Part shown: one piece after another, positions 7,902 to 17,724 of the stretch
Numbering within the stretch: position 1 is the stretch's first letter
Layout of the letters: each line of letters starts with the position of its first letter
NCBI GenBank assembly: GCA_029194725.1
Contig: JARFXQ010000011.1
Coordinates: 62,001-126,000, forward strand
DNA length: 64,000 bases
Reading direction: 5' to 3'
From: Nitrospira sp.
GTDB lineage: Bacteria > Nitrospirota > Nitrospiria > Nitrospirales > Nitrospiraceae
Translations under genes and position numbers: made by a program
Notes under the pieces: generated by a model
The model's input: the letters and a program-made list of their open reading frames with translations, nothing else
Database searches by the model: none
What the model was told of the DNA's origin: nothing

Positions 7902-10900
7902 TTAAACCAGCCGTGGGACTGCCGGCACGGCGGTGGTTGGTAACACCGGCGCGCCGTCGCCGCTGCCTCCATCATGTGAACTGTCATCCATATCCGCCGG
8001 TCGCTTCTCTTCCCACTTCAAGATCTTTAGGTCCTGAACGAAAATCGCATAGAGCACGGGGACCAGAATCTTGGTGATAATGGTCGCCAGCAACAGCCCG
8101 CCGATCTGTGTGTAGCACATCGGCTCCCACAGAGGCCCTCCACGATAGGCCAAGGGAAACAGAGCGATCACCGTGGCCCCCACGGTAATCAGCACCGGTC
8201 GCAGACGCAGAATGCCCGAATCCAGCATCGCCTCGCGAAACGGCTGGCCCAACGCGTGCCGTTCTTCGATAAACTCGAACAGTACGATGATGTGGCTGAC
8301 GATGACTCCGACCAGGCTCGCCACGCCCATGAAGGCCATGAATCCAAACGGCGTCTGCATGACATACAGAGCCGCGAGCGCGCCGACCATGCCGTAAGGA
8401 ATTGCCGCAAACACGAGAAACGGTTTGATTGCGTTCTTGAACTGAAAGACCAGCGCCAGAAAAATAGCGACGATGGAGATGGCCATGACGATGCCGAGAT
8501 TCCTGAATCCATCGATCTGCGACTCCTCTTCGCCTCCAATTTGCATTTGATAGCCTGGTGGCAAGGTTTTTTTGAACTCGGCCAAGTGCGGGCGGATGGC
8601 GTGCATAGCCTCGGAAGACAAGACGCCGGGAACGGGATAGGCCTCGGCGGTGATCATCCTGAAGTGCTCGCGGCGGCGAAGTTTCTGCGCTTCCATCTGG
8701 TACGACATGCTCGAGACCTGTCCCAACGGCACCTTGGCCGTGCTCTGTGACGAGAAGACGTAGAGATTCTGTAGGTCAGCCAATTGCGCGCGCTCGTCCA
8801 TTCGGAGTCGCAGCATCACCGGAATCTGCCGATGACCTTCACGCATGGTCGTGACCTCATAGCCGCTGATGCCGGCGGCTGCTGAGGCTGCGACATCAAG
8901 GTTGGAGACGCCGGCTAAGTTTGCCCGATCGGGATCGATCTCAAAGCGAACGGTGAAGGCCTCTTCTCCCCAGTCGTCTCTGATGCGGGTCAGGGTGGGC
9001 GTCGACCGAAAGATGGTTTTCAGTGCCTCCACCGCCCGTTTGAGAACGGCGGTATCTTCTCCCGATACGCGGACCGCCACCGGCGTCCCGACAGGCTTGG
9101 CGCTCTCCAATTGGAGCGCCTCCACCCGCGCGCCCGCGATGCCGGCGGACAAGAGCGGCTGCAGATATTCGATGAACGGCGTGGTGTCATGCTTATCCGT
9201 CGTCTCCATGATGATCTGCGCGTAGTTGGATTGCTGCTGCTCAGGCGCCAGCGTGTACCAGAACCTGGGCGCGCCTCCCCCGATGAAGGACGTCAAGGAT
9301 TTCAGGACCTGCCGCGACGGAGTTTCTTTGCTTGCATGCGTCTTGGCATAGTCGTCCGCGGCTCGGAGAATCAACGCCTCGGTCTGCCGAACGGTCTCAG
9401 AGGTGGCGGAGATGGGCGCATCGGCGGGAAGCCAGACGTTGACATAGGATAGATAGGCCAGATCCTTGGGGAAAAATTGTGTCTTGAGATGGCTTAAAAA
9501 GATCAGACCGAGCGCGAGGAAGCCCAGCGATCCGGCAAAGACGGCCCAGCGATGATCCAACGCGAGCCCGCCGAGCTTGTAGTACAGCCGGACGAATCCG
9601 CGATTCTTCCGTTCCTCCAAAGATTGCTCGCGTACCGGACGCAACAAGTAATAGCCCAAAAACGGAATAAAGGTCATCGATACCAGCCGGGACGCCACCA
9701 ATGAACAGGTGATGACGACGGGCAGACTATAGAGAAACTGTCCGGTCTTCCCGGTCAGCAGGAGGAAGGGGAGATACGCCACGATGTTGGTGATGGTGGC
9801 ATAGAGAATCACAGTCGCCAATTTAGTCGGTCCCAGCCACGATGCCACGGCCGGACGATGTCCGGCCGCAAGATCCCGCTTGATCGCGTCACCAGCGACT
9901 ACCGGATCGTCCACCAGCAGTCCCAAGGCGATGATAAGTGAGGCGATCGAGACCTGCTGAATATCGATGCCCAGCAGGTTCATCATCCCGAAAGTGATCG
10001 TCAGGGTGATCGGGATCGCCAAGGCCATCAGCAGTGCGGAACGCCATTCCCAAAAGCCAATCCAGGACACGAGAATCACGAGGATCACCGCGTCCATCAG
10101 CACGTCCATAAAGAGGTGGACGTTTTCTTCGACCTGGCGAGGCTGGTCCGACGTCCGCGCGAGGACCAGATCCTCTGGGAGCCGCTGCCTCAAGCCATCA
10201 AGCGCGGCGTCCACGGCCTCGCCGAACCGTCCGATCTGTTCTCCCGGCCGCATCTGCACCGCCAAGGTAATGGCCCTCGTCCGCTCCCACTCACCATGCG
10301 CATTGCGCTGGTTGTATGTATTCAACAGTTTCGGGGGAGTCTCATACCCGCGATAGATGTCCACCAAGTCCCGCAGGTACAGGGGCGTCCCGCCCGCTGA
10401 CGCGTTGAGTAGTACCCCACCGATCTCCTGCTCGCTGTGGAATTCTCCGCTGGGGGCGATGGCGAGATTTTTCCCGCGAATCTCAAACAGGCCCCCAGGC
10501 TGCGTGATGTTCCGGGCACGTAGAATATCGGACAGTCCGGTGATGGCAATGCCGTAAGAGGCCAGCCGCTCCTGTGAATAGGTCAAGAAAATATTTTCCT
10601 GCAACACTCCCGTTCGGGTGACCTTGGAGACCTGTGGTACGCCGTGGAGCGTGCGCTGAATGAGGTCGGTGAAATCATCGAGCTCGCGATAGGTGTATTT
10701 GTCGCCGGCGACCCGCAGGAGCACGGCCTCGGCGTCCTTGGGATCTCGAATGATTACGGGCATCCAGGCGTCCGGATGAATTTCGGTCCCCCGCAGTCGT
10801 TCCTGCACGAATCGGTCCAGATGCGCCTGGATTGCCGCGTCATCCACCGGCCCTTCACCGTCCACTCCCACAAATCCCGCGCCATCGATAGAGCGAAGGT

Positions 10901-11597
10901 CGCGCGCCACGCCCTGTTCGAGGGTAAAGCGGGTAAAGAGCTGCCGCGCCAGGAGAATCAGCCGCTGGTTGGCGGACAGAGGAAAGTTGTAGACGATCGT
11001 AAACCGGGTTCCCGAGGCCGGTGCCGTAGAGCGGACCCGGGCGATGGCTTCTCCGATCGATCGAGCCCGCAACGCGACCGCCACGACATCGGCCTTCGGA
11101 CTGGCCACCGTGAGCATCAGCGCCGCGGTGTCGCCGAAGTCACTCTTGAACTGCACCGGGCCGGCGCCGTCGGGAAGGTTGGCATTTAGGTCCTTGAGTT
11201 TGAGATTGATGTCGTTGAACTCCTTTTTCGTGTCGGTGAGGGAATCTTCCAGGTTCACCCACACGAACGAGCGTCCGGACAAGGTCATCGATTTGATGCC
11301 GTAGTACCCAGCCGTCGCGCGATGGACGTTCGGATTCTCCGCGATCTTTTCTTCGACCTGCCTGGTGACCAGTTGCTCGACCTTTTCAGCAGTAATGCCC
11401 GGCCAGGGAGTGACGGCTAGGGCCTCGGTCGAAGGGATGTTCGGGTCTTTGCGTTGCGGCATCGACATAAAACCATGGATGCCCCATAGGCAAGCGGCAA
11501 TGAGGAGCACCCAGGAGATCACGCGATTTTCGACACAATACCGCGCGAGATTGTGGTGGGTCTGGATCAGTTCGCTGTCAGATCTGTGCTCTGACAT
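7902..11597 (-). CDS. RND efflux permease
   Basis: Inner-membrane proton-driven pump subunit of the AcrB/HAE1-type RND superfamily. The first membrane helix (VISWVLLIAACLWGIHGF) is followed by periplasmic porter segments, the central helix bundle (including ITLTITFGMMNLLGIDIQQVS and ALGLLVDDPVVAGDAI with the conserved LVDDPVV proton-relay region), a second periplasmic half and a final helix bundle (ending AFMGVASLVGVIVSHIIVLFEF). At 1231 aa it is longer than the usual 1020-1080; most of the excess is a stretch of about 120 residues in the first porter domain (residues ~167-290). The adaptor gene ends at 11600, two bases upstream. The substrate cannot be told from sequence. Confidence 0.92.
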   Translation of the reverse strand: MSEHRSDSELIQTHHNLARYCVENRVISWVLLIAACLWGIHGFMSMPQRKDPNIPSTEALAVTPWPGITAEKVEQLVTRQVEEKIAENPNVHRATAGYYGIKSMTLSGRSFVWVNLEDSLTDTKKEFNDINLKLKDLNANLPDGAGPVQFKSDFGDTAALMLTVASPKADVVAVALRARSIGEAIARVRSTAPASGTRFTIVYNFPLSANQRLILLARQLFTRFTLEQGVARDLRSIDGAGFVGVDGEGPVDDAAIQAHLDRFVQERLRGTEIHPDAWMPVIIRDPKDAEAVLLRVAGDKYTYRELDDFTDLIQRTLHGVPQVSKVTRTGVLQENIFLTYSQERLASYGIAITGLSDILRARNITQPGGLFEIRGKNLAIAPSGEFHSEQEIGGVLLNASAGGTPLYLRDLVDIYRGYETPPKLLNTYNQRNAHGEWERTRAITLAVQMRPGEQIGRFGEAVDAALDGLRQRLPEDLVLARTSDQPRQVEENVHLFMDVLMDAVILVILVSWIGFWEWRSALLMALAIPITLTITFGMMNLLGIDIQQVSIASLIIALGLLVDDPVVAGDAIKRDLAAGHRPAVASWLGPTKLATVILYATITNIVAYLPFLLLTGKTGQFLYSLPVVITCSLVASRLVSMTFIPFLGYYLLRPVREQSLEERKNRGFVRLYYKLGGLALDHRWAVFAGSLGFLALGLIFLSHLKTQFFPKDLAYLSYVNVWLPADAPISATSETVRQTEALILRAADDYAKTHASKETPSRQVLKSLTSFIGGGAPRFWYTLAPEQQQSNYAQIIMETTDKHDTTPFIEYLQPLLSAGIAGARVEALQLESAKPVGTPVAVRVSGEDTAVLKRAVEALKTIFRSTPTLTRIRDDWGEEAFTVRFEIDPDRANLAGVSNLDVAASAAAGISGYEVTTMREGHRQIPVMLRLRMDERAQLADLQNLYVFSSQSTAKVPLGQVSSMSYQMEAQKLRRREHFRMITAEAYPVPGVLSSEAMHAIRPHLAEFKKTLPPGYQMQIGGEEESQIDGFRNLGIVMAISIVAIFLALVFQFKNAIKPFLVFAAIPYGMVGALAALYVMQTPFGFMAFMGVASLVGVIVSHIIVLFEFIEERHALGQPFREAMLDSGILRLRPVLITVGATVIALFPLAYRGGPLWEPMCYTQIGGLLLATIITKILVPVLYAIFVQDLKILKWEEKRPADMDDSSHDGGSGDGAPVLPTTAVPAVPRLV

Positions 11598-11599
11598 GC

Positions 11600-12730
11600 C
11601 TATCCCGTCTCGGAAAGAACGCGGATCTGCTCGCCATCAACGATCTGAGTCGTCCCTTTCACGACAACGGCTTCGCCCCGCGTCACTCCCTCAGTCACCA
11701 CCACGCGGCTCCCCAACACGGAGCCCAGCTTCACGAAGCGGCGACGAGCAAGGGTTCGGCCTTCCTGCTTCTCCACGACGTACACCGTATACTCCGCCGT
11801 ACCGGGCGGACGCACGACGGCAGACAACGGCACGGTCAGGCGAGGCGTCGAATCACCAGCGCCGGGCAAGCCCACCACGGCGATCATGCCTGGTCTCAGC
11901 CTGTTGTCGGAATTAGGAACTTTGATCTCGACCTGAAACATCCGGCTGGTCGCGTCGGCGGAAGGCTCAATCTTCGTGACCTGGCCGTGAAACTGGGCTC
12001 CCGGCATCGCTTCCGTCGTAATCGTGAGCTGTTGCCCCAGCTTCAGATGCTCGATGGTGATGTCCGGAACGCCGAAGACCGCCTTCACGACGGACGTATC
12101 GGCCAGGACAAAGGCCACCGTTCCGGCGGTGACCAGCGTGCCGACTTCGATGTTGCGTTTCAGAATGACGCAGTCCAGCGGAGATTTCAGCATGCTGTCC
12201 TGCACTGAGATGTCCGCTTCCTTTCGACTCTCCGTCGCACTCCGCAGTTTCGCCTGCGCGGACTCGTATCGAGCGCGAGCGGCGTCATAGTCGGATTTCG
12301 TGAGACTCTGAGCGGTATACAGATTCTGCGCCCGCTCGAAGTCCTGCTTGGCCTGGACGTAGTTGGCCTTCGCATCCGCCTCGTTGGAGGCGGCCTGATT
12401 CAGTTTGACGGTGTAGTCGGACTCGCGGAGCCGGGCGAGGACGGCGCCTTGCCGGACGTGATCGCCGGCTTGAAGGATGCGTGTTCGGCCATCCGGTCCT
12501 GGCATGTGACTGATGTCCTTGACGTAGCCTGCGACTTTAAATGCAAGGTCCACCTGGGTGGCGGGCGAGAAGCTGACCGAATACCGGGTTCCATTGGGCA
12601 GGGAGACCTGCTCGATGGTTTGAACCGTGACCGGCGTCAGCGGCTTTTCGAAGGCGGGGTCCTGTCCGCAGGCCGTCAGAGCAGCCAACCCAGCGCCCAA
12701 CCCGATCACCAGCCGAGGATATGCGCGCAT
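11600..12730 (-). CDS. RND periplasmic adaptor (membrane fusion) lipoprotein
   Basis: Links the inner-membrane permease to the TolC channel. The N-terminal signal ends in a lipobox, ALTAC, at residue ~22. It is followed by the split barrel-sandwich hybrid (ATQVDLAFKVAGYVKDI and later LKSPLDCVILKRNIEVGTLV), a coiled-coil hairpin (residues ~110-170, rich in Ala/Gln/Arg) and beta-barrel and membrane-proximal domains. Length 376 aa is typical. The ATG overlaps the stop codon of the tolC-like gene by one base (TGATG), which indicates translational coupling. Confidence 0.92.
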   Translation of the reverse strand: MRAYPRLVIGLGAGLAALTACGQDPAFEKPLTPVTVQTIEQVSLPNGTRYSVSFSPATQVDLAFKVAGYVKDISHMPGPDGRTRILQAGDHVRQGAVLARLRESDYTVKLNQAASNEADAKANYVQAKQDFERAQNLYTAQSLTKSDYDAARARYESAQAKLRSATESRKEADISVQDSMLKSPLDCVILKRNIEVGTLVTAGTVAFVLADTSVVKAVFGVPDITIEHLKLGQQLTITTEAMPGAQFHGQVTKIEPSADATSRMFQVEIKVPNSDNRLRPGMIAVVGLPGAGDSTPRLTVPLSAVVRPPGTAEYTVYVVEKQEGRTLARRRFVKLGSVLGSRVVVTEGVTRGEAVVVKGTTQIVDGEQIRVLSETG

Positions 12731-14070
12731 CAGTCTTCCCCGGTCGCTTTGTCGAAGTCAGCCTTGGCGCTCCAGTACCCGCTCAGGGCTTGGCTGTATT
12801 GAGCATCGGCATCCACGAGGTCGGATTGCGCCTGCAGCACGTCTTTCAGCAGGGCGGCCTTCTGAACATATCGGTTCTTGGTGATGCGCAGTCGTTCCTG
12901 AGCCGTCTCTTTCGCCAGTCGCTTGGCCGGCAGGAGCACCTTGGCCTGCAACAGCGTCCGGTGTCGGTTACGCACATCGACCTGCGCCTGGGCCTCTGCT
13001 TCAAGGGCGCCGTTACGAGCTTGCATCAGGGCCTGGCGTTTTCCAGCCAACTCGTGTTGCTTGCGGCCCCAATCAAAGGGTTCCCAGGTCAGCCAGATGC
13101 CGGCGGTGACGATCTGATGGGGAAGCACTTGGCCCACGTTCTGAAGCGAAATGTAGTTGAATGCCAAGTCGACAGCAGGCAAGTATTCCAACTTCTTAAT
13201 CGCTTTGTCGTGCTCGGCCTGCCGCACTTGCAGATGCGCCTGCCTGACATCGGGCCGCTGTTGAAGCGCCCGGTCCAAAACGGGGTCGGCGGGATCATCG
13301 GTTTCAGTCGGTTCCGGCTCGCCGGTCACGCTGAACTCAGTCTGGACTTCTCGTCCCAGCAATTCATTTAACTGCTCCCTCTGTGCTGCTAGACTGTTCC
13401 GCAGGACCAACGCATTGTATTCGGCTTCGGCGAGCTTGGCTTTCATATCCAGATGGTCGGCTTCGAGCGCCTTCTGCTGCCGGACCTGGTCTTTGACCAA
13501 CCGTTCGAGCTCCCGATACAGCCGAATCGCCTCCTCGGCGGCTTCGAGCGAGTGTTGCGTCTGGATCAGGCCGAAATAGGTGCGTTTGATGTTCGCCACC
13601 ACCGTCTGACGCTGGTTCCGCAGCTGCTCCGTGGCCACCTCCTTGCCGAGCTCTCCCAGCTCGATGTTCTTGTGGATGCTGAACTGTTCCAACAATGGCT
13701 GCGAGATGGTCGCGTACAGAACGCCGATCATTCGCTGGGAGGTCTCGAGCTTGGTGTCCAGAGCAGGGATCGGTCCTGTCGCCGGAAACGTCCCGAAGGC
13801 CCCCTGGGCAAAGCTGAACTGGATCGGCGCCAAGAGCTGGTTCGCTTGGGCTCTGAACGACAATGCCGGCAACCGGCGCGTCTTGGTCGCCTGGACCTGC
13901 GCGACGGCCTTGTCGACATCGAGGGATGAGTTCTTGACCAGACGATTGTTCTGACCGGCCAGCGCTATGGCCTGTTCCAAAGTCAGGATTTCCGCTGCCT
14001 GTGCTGGGTACCCTGTCCAGATCGATTCAAAGAGTGTAAGGATGGTGAGTCCTGCCACGATCCATTTCAT
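12730..14070 (-). CDS. TolC family outer-membrane efflux protein
   Basis: Outer-membrane channel of the tripartite pump, first gene of the operon. The N-terminal signal peptide ends at about AQAAEIL. The rest is alpha-helical barrel with the two-fold internal repeat of OEP domains; LTLEQAIALAGQNN at the N-terminus and VLDRALQQRPDVRQAHLQVR at mid-protein are standard family landmarks. Length (446 aa) fits. The ribosome site GAAAGGAGGG precedes the ATG. The 185 bases upstream should hold the operon promoter; no regulator gene lies next to it. Confidence 0.92.
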   Translation of the reverse strand: MKWIVAGLTILTLFESIWTGYPAQAAEILTLEQAIALAGQNNRLVKNSSLDVDKAVAQVQATKTRRLPALSFRAQANQLLAPIQFSFAQGAFGTFPATGPIPALDTKLETSQRMIGVLYATISQPLLEQFSIHKNIELGELGKEVATEQLRNQRQTVVANIKRTYFGLIQTQHSLEAAEEAIRLYRELERLVKDQVRQQKALEADHLDMKAKLAEAEYNALVLRNSLAAQREQLNELLGREVQTEFSVTGEPEPTETDDPADPVLDRALQQRPDVRQAHLQVRQAEHDKAIKKLEYLPAVDLAFNYISLQNVGQVLPHQIVTAGIWLTWEPFDWGRKQHELAGKRQALMQARNGALEAEAQAQVDVRNRHRTLLQAKVLLPAKRLAKETAQERLRITKNRYVQKAALLKDVLQAQSDLVDADAQYSQALSGYWSAKADFDKATGED

Positions 14071-14254
14071 GGCCCCCTCCTTTCTGTCGTGCTGGTGACA
14101 CCGTGGAGTAAGGTATGGTCCTGGTTGCGCTTGGATCTCAAGGCATGGACCTTAGCACGGCCCGCTGCTTTAGGTCAGTGCCTTTTTGCGGAGTCGAGAG
14201 CCAGTAAAAAGCCAGCAAAAACTCGTTGAAGTGGCCTTCCCTCGGGCGTAGGAT

Positions 14255-14991
14255 GTGCCGCTGCGAAACGGGATGACGATCGTCAATCGTCTTTACAGCA
14301 CGGCTGAGCACTGGCATGGACGTTCACCGACTTTGGAGGCGCAAGCGCTCAATCCACTGCACAAACCGGTCCGCATGGGCATGCCGTCCTACGAAGCGGA
14401 AGTTCAAAAGCTCAACGCAATATCCGGCTGTAGGAAACTGTTCCAGCAGCATTCGGAACCGACGTCACACTGGACGGCCTTGCCAAAGCCGTCGCGGCCT
14501 TCGAACGAACCATCCTTTCCGGGAACAGCCCCGCCGATCGCTTCGATATGGGCGGAGAAGAACATGCCATTTCGGAGTCCGCCCAACGTGGTCTGACGCT
14601 CTTTCAAACCAAAGAGCGCTGTACCCGTTGCCATTCCGGCCTCAACTTCACGGACGGGTTGTTTCACAACTTGGGCATCGATTGGGACACTGATCAGGTG
14701 GATGTCGGCCGCTACAAGGTCTCGAATGATCCGGATGACATCGGCGCCTTGAAGACACCGACCCTGCGCGAGATTTCCCGCACCGCCCCATACATGCATG
14801 ACGGCCGCTTCGTCACATCGGAGGAAGTCATCGACTTCTACGACAGGGGCGGTATTCAGAACCACCACCTGTCCAATTTAATGATCCCGCCGAATCTCAC
14901 GATCCAGGAGAAAGCGGATTTGGTCGAGTATATGCGATCGCTGAACGGGGAAGGGTGGGAGGTCACGCCACCGGTCGCGTTTCCTCAGTGA
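14255..14991 (+). pseudogene. Di-heme cytochrome c peroxidase (MauG/CcpA-type) remnant, frameshifted
   Basis: Reading frame 2 from 14255 gives family sequence NRLYSTAEHWHGRSPTLEAQ (the NR.Y...WDGR..SLE.QA motif) and EVQKLNAISGCRKLFQ. At about 14446-14450 it must shift to frame 1, where GTDVTLDGLAKAVAAFERTI continues without a break into the heme motif CTRCH (from ~14617), then LKTPTLREISRTAPYMHDGR and VEYMRSLNG. The N-terminal domain with the first heme site is missing, and a stop codon lies just upstream in frame. A 148-aa product from ATG 14548 could still be made with one c-type heme, but no signal peptide would precede it. Confidence 0.8.
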
Positions 14992-15010
14992 TGTCAAAGG
15001 AGAAAAGAAA

Positions 15011-15355
15011 ATGAATCATTTGTGGCGTCGGGGAATACCTCTTCCAGCGATAACGGGGCCATTGACGGCCATTGTTCTTGGTTGGATCGCACTCTCACCG
15101 GTCTTGGCCGCCGACTCGGCCACGCCGCCCTCAGGGCAGGTTCACGCCCCCTCGGCAACGCCGTCTGAGGACCCGTCGGAGCATCATGAGGTCACGCCGA
15201 GTTGCCGCGCCGAGGTGGAGCAGCTTTGTCGCGGCATCCTCCCGGGTGGCGGTCGGATCAAAAAGTGTATCGAAGCCAATGAGAGCAACCTCTCACCTTC
15301 GTGTCGGGCGGCTGTCCAGGAACGTCTGGAGCAAAAAGATTCAAAAAGGAAATAG
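15011..15355 (+). CDS. Exported cysteine-rich repeat protein
   Basis: Secreted or periplasmic small protein of unknown function. An N-terminal signal peptide (about 35 residues, ending near PVLAADS) is followed by a low-complexity Ser/Pro/His linker and one Cys-rich repeat unit of the GLG1/FGFR type: C-RAEVEQLCRGILPGGGRIKKC, then SPSCRAAVQERL, giving four Cys. Ribosome site AAAGGAGAAAAG precedes the ATG. It follows the decayed peroxidase by 19 bases and may once have been in an operon with it. Confidence 0.75.
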   Translation: MNHLWRRGIPLPAITGPLTAIVLGWIALSPVLAADSATPPSGQVHAPSATPSEDPSEHHEVTPSCRAEVEQLCRGILPGGGRIKKCIEANESNLSPSCRAAVQERLEQKDSKRK

Positions 15356-15452
15356 CCCTCTCCAGATCAGCCAGCACTAGCGCATACCAGCGGGCAGTTC
15401 ATGGTTTTCGTATGAAGCTGACCTCTCATGGTGCGCTCATGCTTCTTGGAGT

Positions 15453-17291
15453 TCAGCCCTGGCCGAACATGTCCCGAAACAGTTCTGCATTGGCTGGAAA
15501 GCCGCCGATGGATCGGTCGTTGACCACGTTCCAGCAGGAGAGGTGCGCGAGCAAATTCACTTGTCGTGGTTCCAGGTGGAGTTGGAGAAACGTGTCGTAG
15601 TTGGGAAATGTCCCATAGAGGTTCGGCTCGAACTCCATTCCGAGTCGAACCGTGGGGTCCAATTGGTTGGTCCAAGCCGTCACTGGATTGGTGTAAACCC
15701 AGAGCACATCCACCTGTCCGACACCCTGAATGCCGAATCGTAGGTTATCGTGCACGGTGAGCTTGGTTTGTTTACAGATGGCCGAGCCGCCTGCCTGATG
15801 CGCCTGCCAGAGTTGATCGATCAAACTATAGAAGGCTTGCTGATCAAATACTTGATTGTATCGATAGGGTTGGGCGGACGGCGAGACCGGCGCCGGTGGA
15901 CTCGGATAGGGCTGATAGGGCTGCCCCGCCACCTTGGGTTGCAAGCCGAAGAGCGGCGGCAGTTGGCTGTCTACGACGACCTGTTTAGCGACCGAGTCCC
16001 AGGACAACGGCGTCGCCGCATGGACGAAGGCGATGATTCGCGTCATCTTGCGGCGCAGCAAGCCCATGATGCCGGTGTTTTCCAGATTCCCTCCATCACC
16101 GATGAAATATTGTTGCGCGGGAGTTTGATCGGTCTGCATCACCGGCCAGTACGAGTACAGCGGGTCGATTTCTTCCATCCAGGGGTATTGGGTGTAGAAG
16201 TACTGGATCAACGGGCCGACGAAGGCCGAGCTGCTGGTTCCTGCGATGTCCGACAACGAAAACCGCTGCGGCGGGGTCGGGACCTGCACGCGATTCTGAG
16301 CCGGCGGAGCGGACGGCGCTTGCCCGCCGAATGCAAACGGATCGATGGTTCCCCCGCCGAGCCCTCCCTGCAAGGGAAAGGGAACTCCTGCTCCCGTGGC
16401 GGAGGCCTCAAACGGGTATGGCTCAAGTGGTGGACTACCGGGCGCCGGGTGCCGTAGATGGACACCGGGCGGGGAGAAGATTGTGGAGTTCGTGATGAGA
16501 TATGGCCTCCCAGATTTTTGGACCAGATTGAAGTCCGAGGCGCTCAGAGTGGGATTGCGCCCGTCGCCGAGGATTGTGTTTTTCAGCCACTGTAGGGTCG
16601 AGCTGTAATAGGTCGCCGGAAATCCCTGTCGCGTGATAGCCCCAAGCCCGAAGGGATCAAGAATCAGCGCTCCCACTGCCCGGCACCAGAGCACATGCGG
16701 GGAATCGTGATAGGTGACCTGCAGCTTGGCGACCTCAGCCATGAACTCGACCAGACCGATGCGCGTACAGAGACTGCCAAGTGCCTGATCCGATAAGAAG
16801 TCCAACGCCTGAGCCGGGTTTTCGCCCGAATGATGTATCCAGGTCAGGTCGCCGGGATTCGGAACCACGCCGCCCAGAAATTCATCATCGGAAATGTCAG
16901 ACGGCAAATAGGTGAACGTGACACCGGCCCAGGCGCCGCCCGACACGGTTGAGAGCGCTGAGACACGATCGAGAAGGCCGAGAGATCGGAGGCCGCGCAA
17001 CTCACCCATCGAAGCGGATGCCGCGCGCGAGCCGCCTCCGGAGAGACAGACGCCGACGCCGGACGTGATCGGTGCCGGCGGAAACGGATAGAGCTGTGCG
17101 TTCAACGATGCGGAAGGAGCCGACGCTGTCGCGGCGTTTCGATTTCGCTCGATCTGGTCGAGACGGTTGAAGATATCAGGATCCTTGGTCTTGGTGGTGA
17201 CGGGTGTAGAGGGCGCCTGCTGGGACGAGCATCCGTAGAATGTGGAACCACCAAGCAGAGCCATGTACTGAAGAAATGTCCGTCTATTCAT
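15453..17291 (-). CDS. Patatin/cPLA2-like lipoprotein, probable Tat substrate
   Basis: Predicted lipid acyl hydrolase at the cell envelope. The N-terminus MNRRTFLQYMALLGGSTFYGC combines a twin-arginine motif (RRTFLQ) with a lipobox-like Cys at residue 21. The hydrolase core begins with the oxyanion loop GVCLSGGGSRAAS (~residue 79) and the nucleophile elbow STVSGG in place of the classical GxSxG, as in cPLA2-type enzymes. A possible catalytic Asp is in FIGDGGNLENTG, equivalent to the DGG motif of patatins. Long Pro/Gly-rich insertions bring it to 612 aa. Ribosome site AAGGAGGCC precedes the ATG. Substrate unknown. Confidence 0.7.
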   Translation of the reverse strand: MNRRTFLQYMALLGGSTFYGCSSQQAPSTPVTTKTKDPDIFNRLDQIERNRNAATASAPSASLNAQLYPFPPAPITSGVGVCLSGGGSRAASASMGELRGLRSLGLLDRVSALSTVSGGAWAGVTFTYLPSDISDDEFLGGVVPNPGDLTWIHHSGENPAQALDFLSDQALGSLCTRIGLVEFMAEVAKLQVTYHDSPHVLWCRAVGALILDPFGLGAITRQGFPATYYSSTLQWLKNTILGDGRNPTLSASDFNLVQKSGRPYLITNSTIFSPPGVHLRHPAPGSPPLEPYPFEASATGAGVPFPLQGGLGGGTIDPFAFGGQAPSAPPAQNRVQVPTPPQRFSLSDIAGTSSSAFVGPLIQYFYTQYPWMEEIDPLYSYWPVMQTDQTPAQQYFIGDGGNLENTGIMGLLRRKMTRIIAFVHAATPLSWDSVAKQVVVDSQLPPLFGLQPKVAGQPYQPYPSPPAPVSPSAQPYRYNQVFDQQAFYSLIDQLWQAHQAGGSAICKQTKLTVHDNLRFGIQGVGQVDVLWVYTNPVTAWTNQLDPTVRLGMEFEPNLYGTFPNYDTFLQLHLEPRQVNLLAHLSCWNVVNDRSIGGFPANAELFRDMFGQG

Positions 17292-17724
17292 AATCGGCCT
17301 CCTTCTGATGACCCGTGGTGATCCATCCAGAAACAGATTTCTTCGGGCAAACGTGAATTGATCAGATGTTCCCTAGAAAGGCTCTTTCGTTTGTTGTTCA
17401 CTACAAAAACTGCAGCGTTGATAAACGCTTTGTCAAACCGATTGGCCATGGTCCTGTCTGTAAACATGATACCGCCTACTCCATCGCGGGATATTTTCTG
17501 CCGATGGGGCAGTTTGAATCTATAGTGAGACTGTTTGATAATACCGAATACGTAGTGACGATGTAGAAAATATTCAGCGCGGTTGTAGATGGCCCATCGT
17601 CTGTCCGCCTGTTGTCGCACGGGATTTGTGTGGTTTCGAGCCCTACGACTCGCCTTGACACACCATTTCGACCGACGATATCCTCGCCTCGGCTTGCTCG
17701 ATCGTTTAACTCTTACTACGAACT
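17292..17724. other. Intergenic region between divergent genes
   Basis: AT-richer DNA between the patatin-like gene (minus) and the HD gene (plus). A 110-codon minus-strand frame (17288-17620) exists but has poor coding character, no ribosome site and no recognisable motif, so I do not call it. Promoters for both flanking genes must lie here; no clear operator is seen. Confidence 0.5.

Noticed and set aside
17288-17620. 110-codon minus-strand frame upstream of the patatin-like gene
   Set aside because: No ribosome site, no motif and poor coding character; it probably reflects chance openness of an intergenic region.
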